A stretch of DNA of 64,000 nucleotides from Trichosphaerium sp. ATCC 40318 (Eukaryota; Discosea; Flabellinia; Trichosidae), in the NCBI GenBank assembly GCA_038496445.1, contig JALMLS010000577.1:558001-622000 (forward strand), read 5' to 3'. The notes under the pieces were generated by a model. It saw only the letters and a program-made list of their open reading frames with translations. It did not search any database and had not been told where the DNA came from. The position numbers were made by a program, and so were the translations under genes. This document shows, in pieces, positions 30,758 to 44,085 of the stretch (its first letter is position 1; every line of letters begins with the position of its first letter).

Positions 30758-32146
30758 ATGATAAAAGCTCTTCTATGTGTACTATGTCTTATAACAGTAG
30801 CAATGTCTCTAAGTACGTACGCTTTACGAAAAACAAAGTTCTTTTCTAAAAAACTCTAAAATGCAAGAAATTAAATACAATGTAGCTGCTGGCGATGAAG
30901 GTAACTGTGAGCTTGTGCTTAGCAGTACTGGGGCCAATTTGATAGAAAACTCTACAGAACCTAACAATCCAGACTTCTTTGTAACCACTGGTACCACGGA
31001 GTATATATTTGCAACATCAACGAACACGTACTCCCTTGACATTGAGCCAACAACATTCACTTTGTCTATCTTCGCAGACAGAAACGGAGCTCTATTTTCA
31101 AGTGACATGGTAATGACATGCGTAATGTTTCAACCAGTTGTAACAGGTACATTTCCTTCAAGGCATTTTTTTTGTAGAGCGCTCCAAAAATGGAAACTTT
31201 GTTCAGCTACTCATTGAGATTTCCACGCAGTAGATTTTGTTTAAAGTTGTTTGTAGGGTTTTTTTTGACGTCATCTGGTTTCATGAACCCTCCTACTAGC
31301 ATAAGCTACAATTCTACATTATTTACGTACGTCATTCCATCATTGAACGTTAGCATTAATTGTGTTTTTAGCTTTACACTGCCAACGCCAGTTCTTACCC
31401 CCAGACAGACAACATCTATCGAATTCTCATTTGCGCCACCCCCAACAACACTACCTCCAACAACACTACCTCCAACAACGCTGCCACCAACTACTCTACC
31501 TCCAACAACACTGCCTCCGACAACGTTGCCACCAACTACACTACCTCCAACTACGCTACCACCAACTACTCTACCTCCAACAACACTGCCTCCGACAACG
31601 TTGCCACCAACTACTCTACCTCCCACAACGTTACCACCAACTACTCTACCTCCAACTACGTTACCACCAACTACACTACCTCCAACAACGTTGCCACCAA
31701 CTACTCTACCTCCAACAACACTGCCTCCGACAACATTACCACCAACTACGTTACCACCAACTACACTAGCTCCAACAACTTTATCCCCAACAACCCTGCC
31801 TCCAACCAGTCTACCTCCAACAACTTTACCTCCGACGACTCTACCTCCAACAACGTTACCACCAACTACTCTACCTCCAACTGCGCAACAGCCAACGACA
31901 GCTACCCAACAGCCAACGACAGCAGCTCCAACAACAGTCCCACCAACTAGCCTCACTTCCACACCACCGCCACAAACAACGCTAGCACCTACTACAGTCC
32001 AACCTACTACAGTCGCGCCTACCTCCACCATTGTACAAACACCAACTGAAGCAGTACCTGTAGATGCAACGTCATTGAGGTCTTCAGGTAACACCCTTTA
32101 CATAGCTGGCATTCTATTGTGTAGTGTATTACTCGTTTCTTTATAG
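30758..32146 (+). CDS. secreted, GPI- or membrane-anchored protein with long Thr/Pro repeat
   Basis: The first exon is a signal peptide (MIKALLCVLCLITVAMSL). Exons 2 to 4 give about 150 residues of beta-rich extracellular sequence (EGNCELVLSSTGANLIENS, TTFTLSIFADRNGALFS, YNSTLFTYVIPSLNVSINC) with several N-glycosylation sites. A mucin-like region follows, more than 30 tandem TTLPP units and then TTAQQP/TTVAPT variants. The end is a hydrophobic tail (TLYIAGILLCSVLLVSL) without cytoplasmic residues, typical of a GPI-anchor signal. The repeats should be heavily O-glycosylated, making a stiff stalk. Likely a cell-surface or wall protein; the partner is unknown. The antisense Val/Gly-rich frame is a shadow of the rep eat. 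Confidence 0.85.
31438..31889 (+). repeat. 15-bp tandem repeat encoding TTLPP
   Basis: About 30 copies of a CC(A/T)ACAAC(A/G)CTACCTCCA-type 15-mer, with mostly synonymous third-position changes arranged in longer 30- to 60-bp patterns. This points to repeated unequal exchange or slippage. It lies inside the surface-protein gene and is a likely site of length variation. Confidence 0.9.
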
Positions 32147-32399
32147 ACACGAGAAACAATAAAACCAATTTGTACACCTTAGCACCTAATTGAACGTGTA
32201 TCATTTACAGCTTCGCGTCAGTACTTTTTCAGTAAACAACAATCCAGGTCTATGTTAACCTTCTACTCGTGTGGCTCCTGGGAAGTGTACGCTTCTCTAG
32301 CTTATCTAAATTATGATAATGGATAACGCTCTTGACCTCTCAGAGTGCTCAAAATTTGTTAAAAAAGTCAACTGGTTTCATAAAGCCTACAGTACAACA

Positions 32400-33289
32400 A
32401 TGCAAACAATATTGCTTTTCGTAGCTGTAGTTATACTGGGAGTATATGCTCAGCCTATTTTTACGCCTCTTCCAGCGACTTTTAACTCTGCAATGTTTGA
32501 TTACCTCACGTTGAGCCCCAGTACCATTGGTGGTCAGCCAGCAAGAGCCAAGGGTACAATTAAGTACAGAATCACAGGTCAAGACGAATGGCAGCTAGTA
32601 CGTAACCCAGCATTATCTATACTTCTAAACCGCGCTTAATATCATTTTTAAACGATATCCTCCATAATTAACCAAAACGCAGGTTATGAGTGGCGCTATT
32701 CAGTCTGGACTGTTCTCTCCTTACACAAACGTTACTACCTATCAATTCTACGGTGCCGGTAAAGTACAAACTACTTGCTTGTTTTAGAAAAAAAACTAAA
32801 ATATTAATTCTACGCTTAGTTGATAGAATACACCATAGCAAAAGGTGGCTGTGTGAACACCACAATATCTTCTAAAGAACGCAGGTGCCGTTGGACCGAG
32901 GTACCAGCTCTAGAGAGAGAAATTAATCATCCAAAATTCTGATTTTTTTTTTGCGTAGAAACAACCTTCACCTAAATTCACGGTTGATACACTCACCTGT
33001 AAATACGCTATCGGTGGAAACAATACTGTTGCAACTACTACAATAGTTACAAATGAGGCAACTTTACCTACGCCTCAAATATCATCTTCAAAGCTAAGAA
33101 TGGGTGATACAAGCTTTGATTACGCTGTGTTGAAATGGAGCGATGAAGATCCAACTGACAACGACTTTAAGGTATTGGAGTATCTTTTTGTTTTGAATTA
33201 ATATTGACAATGTTCATCACTTTAACGCACAGTTTTCTGATGAGACGTTCCTCTACACAGACATTAATTACTTACTGACACTCCTCTAG
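32400..33289 (+). CDS. small secreted protein, unknown
   Basis: ATG at 32400 begins a signal peptide (MQTILLFVAVVILGVYAQP). Four or five short exons follow with beta-type sequence: ARAKGTIKYRITGQDEWQL, SGLFSPYTNVTTYQFYG, FTVDTLTCKYAIGGNN, RMGDTSFDYAVLKWSDED, ending DINYLLTLL and TAG at 33287-33289. The splice before the KFTVDT exon (about 32890-32957) is not fully resolved. It sits in tandem with the Thr/Pro-rich surface protein and may share its extracellular setting, but I see no strong sequence similarity between them. Confidence 0.65.
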
Positions 33290-33983
33290 TTACCTGCTAT
33301 TTGTACTACATCCCATTAAGGGGATATACACAACTGCTAAAGCAGTTAATTTGTAAGACAACAGGTGTTGTCTTTTTCTGTACTTGTTGTGTTCTGGACG
33401 GTGTCCAAAAAATAAAGAAATATCAGTTCAAACAACATTTTGGAAGCCGATAAGCCATCAAACATCAAACTTCTAAGCACTAGTGCTAATCTACCATCTA
33501 TAACGTGCAAACCCTGTATTTTTTTTCAGTACTGCTAATTCAAGGTATGATGGTGACCTGGAAAAGCATGGAAAAAAAACATCCAACAAATACATAGTAC
33601 TGTTTGTTTACCACATTGTTAAATCTTAATAGGAGAGTACAACGGCCAATTGGGCATCAATACAATACGTACATGGTACCAAAAATAACAAATTCATTCA
33701 AAAACGGACAAAACTATAAATAGTTATTTTATCACCAAAAACGGAAAAATACGGTTATGCTTTAAGTAACAGCGGTATGTATTCGTCAATTTAGATTGTC
33801 ATTTAAAACTGGGACCATTTTCCTAATATAGTATAAAAATACGACGTTTCGACACCTAAACGTGTTGCATTCATGTTCACTATTTACAAAACGTGATGCT
33901 ACACAATACCTCCCCCTTGGATGCGGTTGAAGGTAAGAAAAAAGAAAAAAGGTGGTGTTTAAATAAAGAAACGGACAATGGTT
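33290..33983. other. intergenic, nothing recognised
   Basis: AT-rich spacer between a plus-strand and a minus-strand 3' end. No coding pattern, RNA gene or repeat seen. Confidence 0.5.
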
Positions 33984-34352
33984 TTATTGGTTGTACATCT
34001 CTCGTTTTATCTTTTTATACTCTGTGCGTATTGCATCTAGCTCATTAAATACATGAATGGTTGTATTTGCAATTTGCTTTATCTGGTTATCCTTCTCTCG
34101 TTTTTCAGCACAGGTACTCATAGCGAGTTCCATGTTAGCTTTCTTTAATGCTTTACGTTCTCTATCAGCTTTAATGAACTTTTGCTCAAAATGAGTTGCT
34201 TTGAATACAGCGTCAGAATACTCCCTTAGTAGCCTATCTACATCAATTATACCATGTTGCGTAACGGTCTGTCTACTTGCTATATTGGCACTTGTTTCAG
34301 GTTCTTGTTTAGGATGATAAAAATGATTCCAAGTCGCTTCTGAGGGTTGCAT
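33984..34352 (-). CDS. short coiled-coil protein, unknown, single exon
   Basis: A 122-residue uninterrupted frame with ATG at 34352 (MQPSEATWNHFYHPKQ). Residues 40-122 form one long charged helix with heptad character (VDRLLREYSDAVFKATHFEQ, KADRERKALKKANMEL, ELDAIRTEYKKIKREM). No known motif. Coding is supported by composition and the clear start; a role in a complex is inferred only from the coiled coil. Confidence 0.65.
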   Translation of the reverse strand: MQPSEATWNHFYHPKQEPETSANIASRQTVTQHGIIDVDRLLREYSDAVFKATHFEQKFIKADRERKALKKANMELAMSTCAEKREKDNQIKQIANTTIHVFNELDAIRTEYKKIKREMYNQ

Positions 34353-34798
34353 GAGTTGTTAAGAGTTGGCCGATAAGTTATTTAACAAACTGCACAACTT
34401 TCTATTTTGGTGAATTGACTTTTTTCAACAACGCTCATATCTCAACCACGACCTCATTTCCTTATTGTGTAATCAACCGTACGAGTTTTAATCCCGCGTA
34501 GAACAAAAACTCTTTTTTGTAAACTACGTCATTTTTACTTCACAGTTTTCACCCCAAGTAGTTGTTACTTATTTTATACTATGGTCTATTTTAGACTTTA
34601 AACGCATGCTTACTTGTTTTTATTGTTATGTAAACTACATTTCGAAAAAAGAAAAATTTGAAACAAACGTAGTCGAATAAATTTCACACATGCATTTTTA
34701 CAATCTAGCGCTCATAGATCGCCTAAAAAAAACATACGTAAGTACTGTGTGGCATACATAGTTAAAAAGACGCAGTAGCTAAGCGAGTAGACACGTAC
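34353..34798. other. intergenic, nothing recognised
   Basis: Spacer between the coiled-coil gene start and the 3' end of the isocitrate dehydrogenase gene. No feature recognised. Confidence 0.5.
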
Positions 34799-36942
<2,144 letters not shown>

Positions 36943-37247
36943 ACTATACGACTTGTTGTTCAAAAGAGTAGGAAAGCCTAAAAAGTACTTTGGTGGCAAA
37001 TCCACTGACGGCCAAATTCTACTTAAGCCACCAAAAATCGTTGCTGTAAACAACGAAAATAGCAACGGGCTACTCAGGTACAATGTTTGATGCTGTTCGA
37101 AGTATTGATTGAAATATTTGAAATCTATCGCTAATAACTCTTCAACTTGTGTCAAAGTACCATTAATTATACCTTACGCGTACTAGAAAGCTACACAACG
37201 CGTAAAAAGTAATTGAAACGCACTACTAGTCTCACACCGTTTCACAA

Positions 37248-40200
37248 ATGAATTCTAAACGATCAAATACGGACGTAGGTACAGATTACATCATAAAGTC
37301 TGTTCCTAGCGCCAAACAACATAACAATATGGCCAACGTAAACAAAAAACTACAACAACTGCAAAAACAATATGAAGGTGAGCCACTAGAGCGTCTGTGT
37401 AAACGGTATCTAAATAAACTAAAACAATCCAGGAATAATTGAATCGAATGTTATACTCGGAGTGTATGAGGTAACAACATACCTTTGGCGCTTTTATTAT
37501 TTTCTAACATAATATTTCTAGAGTTGCGTTTCAATCGATCAAACTGCTAAAATGCTTAAAGATATGGCGTTTACAGTCCAAGACGACAAACTTGGCGAAT
37601 TACAGGTACAAAAAAAAGTCAGTTTATCCAAAAACTAGCGTGATTGCACTCACACATTGTCGTTTGAAGGAAGAATTTAGCTCCAGATTCGATATTGGTG
37701 TACTGGAGATGATTCTTGAGAATAATGGAATGGACGTTGAAAAAGCGCGTTGTGCGCTGTATGGGATGCTAGTACGTTCTCCACGTGATCAATGGGTGGC
37801 TAAAAATAGTTTAGGATATGCCACAAGAAAGCATTCAACAACTAAAGTCAAGTGTCAATCAACCTCAAGACAGCAATGTTGATAGTGGCTCAGATGCATC
37901 GTCTCTCGCTATAAGTAGAGATTCAGTTGACTCAGTAAGCACCATTCGCGAAGCTGTTCTCTAACGTAAGTTGTTAGGAAACAGACCAAGGTTTAGAGCA
38001 ATTAATAAAACAGTTTCCAGATGTTGAAGTGTCAACAATTAAAACACTATTTCAACAGAATCAGTATAATACTTATCATACAGTACAGCATATTAGTTTA
38101 GTAACGGGTATAGTACCGCTTACAAAAACTACGCCTGAAGTACAGAGAACTCCCTCTCCTCAGAGAGACGTTGATAATAGTCAAGATAATCAACGTATAC
38201 CTGAATAATATCCTTATCTCTGTCTGATTGACTTTTCGCTAGAATCTTGCGATACATTAAAGGAGAGATTCCCGCAAGTAGATCCTTTGGTAACAGAGAT
38301 GGTATTGGAGCGTATGTATCTCATAAATTGGCTGTTTACTAACTTGAAAAAAAGAAAATGGGTATAACTTAAATGAATCTTCTGATGCCCTGAGCCAAAT
38401 GTCTGAGGATATGGTGGATTCCCCTTGGAGATCTAGCGACTCAGCAGATATGCAAAAATATGTGTATCAGAAAAAACAAGTATCAGACGCCTGTACAGAA
38501 TCAGACTCCAAAGAAAACAAAGAAGATGATGTTAGATTTCTTGAAAAAATGTTCCCAACTCTAGAATACCGAGTCTTATACTTGGTACGTCAAGTTTACA
38601 GAACCTATTTTTAAATACAAACAAGGTATGGGATGAGAAGGGCCGAGATTTGGAGGCTACCATGGAGGCGCTATTACCGCTAGTGGAGCTTGTGAGCCAA
38701 AAAGTACAAACCGAAAAACGTTTATGAATTGTCTTTATAGGATGATGACGACTCAGAAGGCGAGGAAGAGCCGCCACCGTATGAATCTATGCCTACAGAC
38801 CCGACCGAAAAATCTGCCATCATCGTTCGCGTCAGCGATATGTTCCCGGGCGTTTCTGTACGTCTATTTTTCAATCCCGTTTCGGTTATTTTCTGTTTGA
38901 TAGAAAGTTACATTGTGTTTTGGGAAATTGACTCAAATTTCTGTTCGGAAATGTGTCGTAATGTTTTGGTTTAGTTAACAAATATTATTTCTACGCTCGA
39001 GAAGTATGATTATAATGTTGATGAGGCGACACAATATATTCTAAACAAAAAAAGCGCGATTTCGAAACGGAGGGCTAATTCTCAAAAAAATGCTCGTCAA
39101 CGTACGTTTTATGACGTAAAACAGTCACGTGATTACAAAAAAAACAGCCATAATCAGAAGTTTTTCGTAACTTTATTAGTCCTTTTCAAAGTTCTAGTCA
39201 CTTTTTTGTGTTTTTTGGCGAGTTCACGCAAAATCTTGTTGTTGCGTGCTCCAAAATTATTATTATATTTCACTATGTACATACACTTTCTCTTTTTACA
39301 AATCTACAGTTCCTTTTTTTTTCCATCGCTGACGTCAACATGGTGTTAGAAATTTTTTTTTTTTTTGTGGCAGCTGGCTACTACTTCTAGTTCTAAAGCG
39401 TTGCCATAACACTATTTCTTTCTTGTTTTAAAAGTCTTCTCATCTCTTCCCATTGTTTCATTGTCACGTGATGATCGGCCATATTTGTGCTTATGCTAGT
39501 CATTTTCCGCCGCCTTCTCTTTGTTGTTGTTCTCTGAGTTCCCAAGTGATCCAAGAACTGATAAAAATGTTCGAATCGTAAAAATTTTAAAGCTTCTTTA
39601 TACCCAGCTTCAAATGGGTCTTGACTACCACGTCTAATATTTAATTCTATAGTCTAAAGAAAAAACTACATTAGTTTTTTTTTCTTACTGTTGTGTTTAC
39701 GGTCTTGAGAAATTTCGGTTTTTTAGAATCGTAACAAAAAAGTTGGGCGAACTTTTTTGTAAAGCAAGACGCTTTATGATTTACAACGCAAAGTTGAATT
39801 CTACAAAAAATTAACAACGTACCCTGAGTGTAGCGTGTGAAAAATTGAGAGCGTCAGGTGCTTCTGGAGCGCAGTACTTATTCCATATTGTTTTAACTCT
39901 GTTTCGTCGTCTTGTGAGGTGACATAGCTCAACTTCAATGATAAAACGAAGTATTTCGCCAACTTGATGTGCACATAAATACTGGTAGAATTGTGCCACA
40001 AACACTCTGTCTTCCCATATACTATCGAAACAAGGCTCGTGTACTCTATATTATTCATGTCAGAACAATTCAGTTATCGGTAGAATCAAGCGCAGTTACG
40101 CGTTTCGAGAAAATTCTTTTTTTGATTAGAAACTAGCAAGGGTAGAGTACGCACGCTGAAGCGAATGACCTGGAGCGGCTCATTTTAACTTTAGATTTCC

Positions 40201-42217
40201 CACCTCGCATAAAAGTACGTAATGATCGTAGAAACACTATCAAAACGTTAGAGAATATAACTCTTGTATGTTTGAAGGCGAACAAACCGTCACGTACTTG
40301 CGGGAATAGCTTGTAGAGTTGCTTGAGGATGTTTATATTATTGTATAAGTTGGTTTACTGAAGAATCAGCGGGAGATGATGTTATCTTGAGGGTTCTACA
40401 CGTTTTTCCTATTTTTTATATCACGTGAACATTTATTTTTTTTTGCAGAACACAGATCTCCGTACTGACTGAAAGTCTATCACAACACGCGACCACATGC
40501 GTTTTTTGACGTTTTTTTTGGGTTCGAGGGAGCGTGTAGATGTTCCGCTTGTCAGTGACTGAAATTTCAAAGTCAACGGGTTTTCTGAAACACAACTATT
40601 TTTATTATGGTTATAGCGTCAACTAGCGCTGAATTGCTCTTTTGTTATTTATGTTTGTGACATGTTAGCCTTCTCGGAGTTGGTCTTGCTTAGTTTAACT
40701 ATTTTTGTCAAATTTCGGAGGACAGAAAATTATTTCAAACACAACCAAGTTTAATGACTTTTTTTTTTGAATCTCTTGTTATTCTTACATTTCCCGCTCG
40801 TTCTAACTTTTGTATTTCTTTTCTTTAGGTAACTGGCGTTCTATTAGAGTAGATAATCAACCTGACTTTGCTACACAATTAAAACTTAAAGAGCTTCTAC
40901 AAAAGTTTAAGCACTACAATCCAAAAGTTGTTGAAGAAGTATTTAGAGAAAACAACTATCGCCTGGAACCTACAGTTAAACTCTTAACTCCTGAATCAGT
41001 TCACAAACACCGTCCTAAACATTCTGTCAACAGAAGAAAACAACGATCATCTCCACCTATCAAGCGTGTATCACAATTTCGACAAAAGGATAAAGTCAAA
41101 GTTGCAGTGCGTGCAGGTTTTGTGTTTTTTTACCTTCGTTCACTTCACCTCAAATCAGCTTTTTTTATCACGTTTTCAATTGCGTCACGTGATTATCTGT
41201 ATGGATAGGTTATATTTAATACATATTAACCAAATTATTTCAAGCCTGTTAATGACGGCTTCGTAAAAGTTCAAAAAAAGAAGAAAAAGACCTCTCATCG
41301 TCATAGAAGATACAATAACTTGAGTGCGTAATCACAACCGTTTTTTTTAGCGTGTGCAGTTTAATGTAATGATCTTGAAGTATTTTTTCAATAGTTTCAT
41401 CAAAAAAAAAACTGTTTGGTTATTGCGAAGTTTTAATGCACTTTGGTTAACCTCCTATCGATCAATTAGGTTTTGAAGAACTCACACACTCTGGTTTTCA
41501 ACTGTATCATCTTCGCAATAATTGCTTCCGTGAAGCAGCAAGAGCGTATATGTGTGGAGATGGAAAGAGAGCAAAAGAAATCTCAAAAAGGGTACACCGA
41601 AATTAAAATAAAAGACTCAAAAAAAAACCCCACACAAACTTCTCTGCAAATTAATAATTTTTGTTCATTACTACACACTTTCTGTTTTTCCTTTTTTTGG
41701 CCTCTAATCACGTGTAGGGTCGGAACTACGAGCATATGATGAGACAAATGCATACTGTATCAGCGCAACAACATCTAGCAGATCATAGAGGGTACGTCCG
41801 TTGAGTATTTGTAACCGCCGTGGAGAGAAGGATTATTTAACTGAAAAAAATCGCCCAACTGTTTCACAACAAAATAAATAAGCAACCTTACTAATGAGAT
41901 TTCTTCTTAAAGGTCCGACCAAAGCCAGCTAGACCTGCATGGATACCATGTCAAAGAAGCGTTGGTTACATTGAAAGCAACATTGGAGCAATATAAAAGA
42001 TCAACAACAGGTAACAATTACTACCAGAAGTAATTAGTTTTAACGGGTTTTTTTAGCCCCGAAAACTTTATTGGTTATCACGGGAGCTGGTAGACATAGT
42101 CACGGTAATATAGCGAAACTAAAGCCTGCAGTAAAAAACTGCTTGAAGGAAGGAGGATACAAGTATCGTAGTAGCCATGATGGTGCATTTGTTGTCAACC
42201 TTGATCCAAGGGTTTAA
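37248..42217 (+). CDS. Cue2/N4BP2-like protein: tandem CUE domains, DUF1771 and SMR endonuclease domain
   Basis: A long gene with many short introns and one of 1.7 kb (39102-40828). Seven CUE-like units can be read, for example LQKQYEGIIESNVILGVYES, LKEEFSSRFDIGVLEMILEN, LIKQFPDVEVSTIKTLF, LKERFPQVDPLVTEMVLERN, LEKMFPTLEYRVL, VSDMFPGVSLTNIISTLEK and LLQKFKHYNPKVVEEVFREN. After a Lys/Arg linker comes a DUF1771 helix (RNNCFREAARAYMCGDGKR, AKEISK). The C-terminal SMR domain has LDLHGYHVKEALVTLK and VITGAGRHSHGNIAKLKPAV, ending FVVNLDPRV (TAA at 42215-42217). This matches yeast Cue2, worm NONU-1 and animal N4BP2, ubiquitin-reading endonucleases that cut mRNA at collided ribosomes. LDLHG carries the catalytic Asp-x-His. 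An RGS gene lies antisense in the big intron; a split into two genes there is the main alternative. Confidence 0.8.
39393..40183 (-). CDS. RGS-domain protein nested in an intron of the opposite-strand gene
   Basis: Three exons. ATG at 40183 (MSRSRSFASAVHEP), stop TAG at 39393-39395. Almost the whole protein is one RGS domain: EDRVFVAQFYQYLCAH, EILRFIIEVELCHL, IWNKYCAPEAPDALN, LRTIELNIRRGSQDPFEAG and YKEALKFLRFEHFYQFL. These are the helices and the I/L-E-x2-I-x2-G and D-F-A signatures of the fold. It ends with a basic tail (TKRRRRKMT, QWEEMRRLLKQERNS). RGS domains speed GTP hydrolysis on G-alpha subunits, which fits a genome with a class C GPCR in the same window. The gene lies wholly inside the 39102-40828 intron of the CUE-SMR gene on the other strand. 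Confidence 0.82.
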
Positions 42218-42958
42218 CCAAACGCCCCAAAAAGAAGGCGGGGTTGACTCTTGCTTGTATATATTTGTACATAGTGGTTTTGTATTGTACAATAAACAAT
42301 GTTACGTGCACTAAAGAAGCAAGTTCACTGGAAACGTAAAACACTTGTCCGTATTTTATAATAGGTGTTACAAGTAGAATTGTTATTAGTTCAAGTTCTT
42401 TGAACTTTTGTAAAAATTATTGGAGATTTTTTTAAGACTCCCTTATGAGCACGTGATACTTTCTTTGTTCTTTGGTTTTGCCTGTTTGTATTCATTTATG
42501 ATTCCATAACACGCTATAATTGTTATAATAACGTCGGAGCATCTATGACGTCAACAAGCTACGCTAGTGACAAATAGCGAAAAATGGAAGTGTTTAAAAG
42601 CGCTATGAAGTCTGTATCGCGTAGCAGATTTTGTTAGAAAAACGGCGCGTCCCAAATAAAGGAGGAATATTTGTCAGTTTTCTGTGTTTATGGCGCTATA
42701 TTAACTCACAGTCTAAGCGTCATAACTTCGGTAGCGTTATATTAACCGTTTTAAGGGTTGTCTGAAAACCTATTCAGGCACGTGAGTGCTGTTTAGCGAA
42801 AAAAGTGAGGAACGAAAGTATGGCTTACAACAATTTACCTACAGATGTAGTCAAGCACTAGAACAAGAATTCAACATGAATGGCCAAAGAGCTTGACTTA
42901 GCATGTTTCAGAAAGTAAACTTAACGCTGGCACGTTTTTTTTTCGACGGTAGCCCCTA
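42218..42958. other. intergenic, nothing recognised
   Basis: Spacer between two plus-strand genes. Two CACGTG sites occur (near 42451 and 42780). No exon or RNA gene seen. Confidence 0.5.
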
Positions 42959-43372
42959 TGGCAAGCTATAAAGGAAACGCTGCTCTCTTACGAGAATTAG
43001 AGGTCCTAGAAATGAAGGAACAGCTAATCGAGGCCGAAAAAGAGGTCAGTTGCGTTTGTTACGCATATTATACCTAACTATACTTAGGAGGAAGTACTGC
43101 GTATTATATCAGGTGAAGTTCGTAGCGTTAAGCCAAACAAGGTACAAAATGTTATTAACGCGTTATTATGTATATTAACACGATGCTAGGCCGTTTACGA
43201 GAAGCGTGGCGATATATTTTTTTTAGCAGACAAAGAACAACTTCAAACGCAACAACAGCGCAATTATGCCACTAAGCAACAACAAGTCAAACAATTAAAG
43301 ACAAAAATTGAACAAACGGCTGCTAAGCTTCCATACCAAATCCGCCAGACTACTGGCGCACCACTTGTATAA
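42959..43372 (+). CDS. ASDURF-like prefoldin subunit
   Basis: Three exons, introns near 43046-43087 and 43142-43190. ATG at 42959 (MASYKGNAALLRELEVLEMK), TAA at 43370-43372; about 107 residues. Two coiled helices (LEVLEMKEQLIEAEKEEE and QQQVKQLKTKIEQTAAKL) flank a short beta hairpin with KAVYEKRGDIFFLADKEQL. The VY-x-FFLAD pattern is the signature of ASDURF, the prefoldin-like beta subunit of the PAQosome that in vertebrates is encoded as an upstream ORF of ASNSD1. Here it stands as its own spliced gene. The expected role is part of an R2TP/prefoldin-like co-chaperone complex in the cytosol. Confidence 0.75.
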
Positions 43373-44085
43373 ATACACCACTCTAGAAAAGTTACCAACT
43401 GTTTTATAATTGACACTTTCGGCAGCTTGGTAAATGTGTAGTTTGTCACAACTTTCCATGTAAACTGTACCACTGGGCTTGAGTTACCAAGACAGTCAAT
43501 GGCAGAGTTATGACAGAAAGTGTTACAAGATCATAGTATGATTTCTAACAAGCATCTCAATACATTTACCGCAAGGCCTTGTGCTCAAGGAAAATTTGCT
43601 ACAACTGAGTTCCTAACTTAGTAAAGGGAAATCAAGTTAACTAGGTAAAAACTTCATTTTTTTCTACTTTGAACAAAGTCTCAGAAGAAACATTAGTTGT
43701 AGGTGTCATGTGACTCTCCAAAATGTATGAACTAAGAACTTCGCATCTCCTCTAGGTTTGTATAATTCCAAGCTCTGGTACGTCAGTGGTCAACAATATA
43801 AGCGGCACAACAGAATTGAATAAATCCTTGGCTATGTTCTCAATCCTATATACACGAGTGTCAAATGATTCAGTTGTAGAGTATTATTCAGTCTTACAGT
43901 TATGTTAAAATTAGTCTTACTTTCGTTGTATTCGACATTGAAGCAATATCTTGGAGTTGGATGTTTTTACAATGGTATTATAGTAATCTACAATCTACGC
44001 GTGTACTATACTTGTCTAACTAACTACACTGACTTACTGATAACAACCCCGACTAATCTTAAAGCAATATTTCATAGTTTGTACT
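43373..44085. other. intergenic with coding-like scraps on the minus strand
   Basis: Minus-strand stretches near 43400-43490 (IDCLGNSSPVVQFTWKVV) and 43760-43880 (FDTRVYRIENIAKDLFNS) read like exons of an extracellular, Ig-like protein, but I could not join them or find ends. They may be remnants of a gene. The plus frame 43902-44099 shows no family pattern. Confidence 0.3.

Noticed and set aside
31438-31889. CRISPR-like array
   Set aside because: Repeats are contiguous 15-mers without spacers and lie inside a coding exon.
31306-32094. Long minus-strand frame rich in VVGG repeats
   Set aside because: It is the exact antisense of the TTLPP repeat in the surface-protein gene; the sense strand has a signal peptide, splice sites and a tail signal.
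39801-40058. Minus frame starting MNNIEYTSLV as the first exon of the RGS gene
   Set aside because: It is out of frame with the RGS domain; splicing from the ATG at 40183 gives the correct frame.
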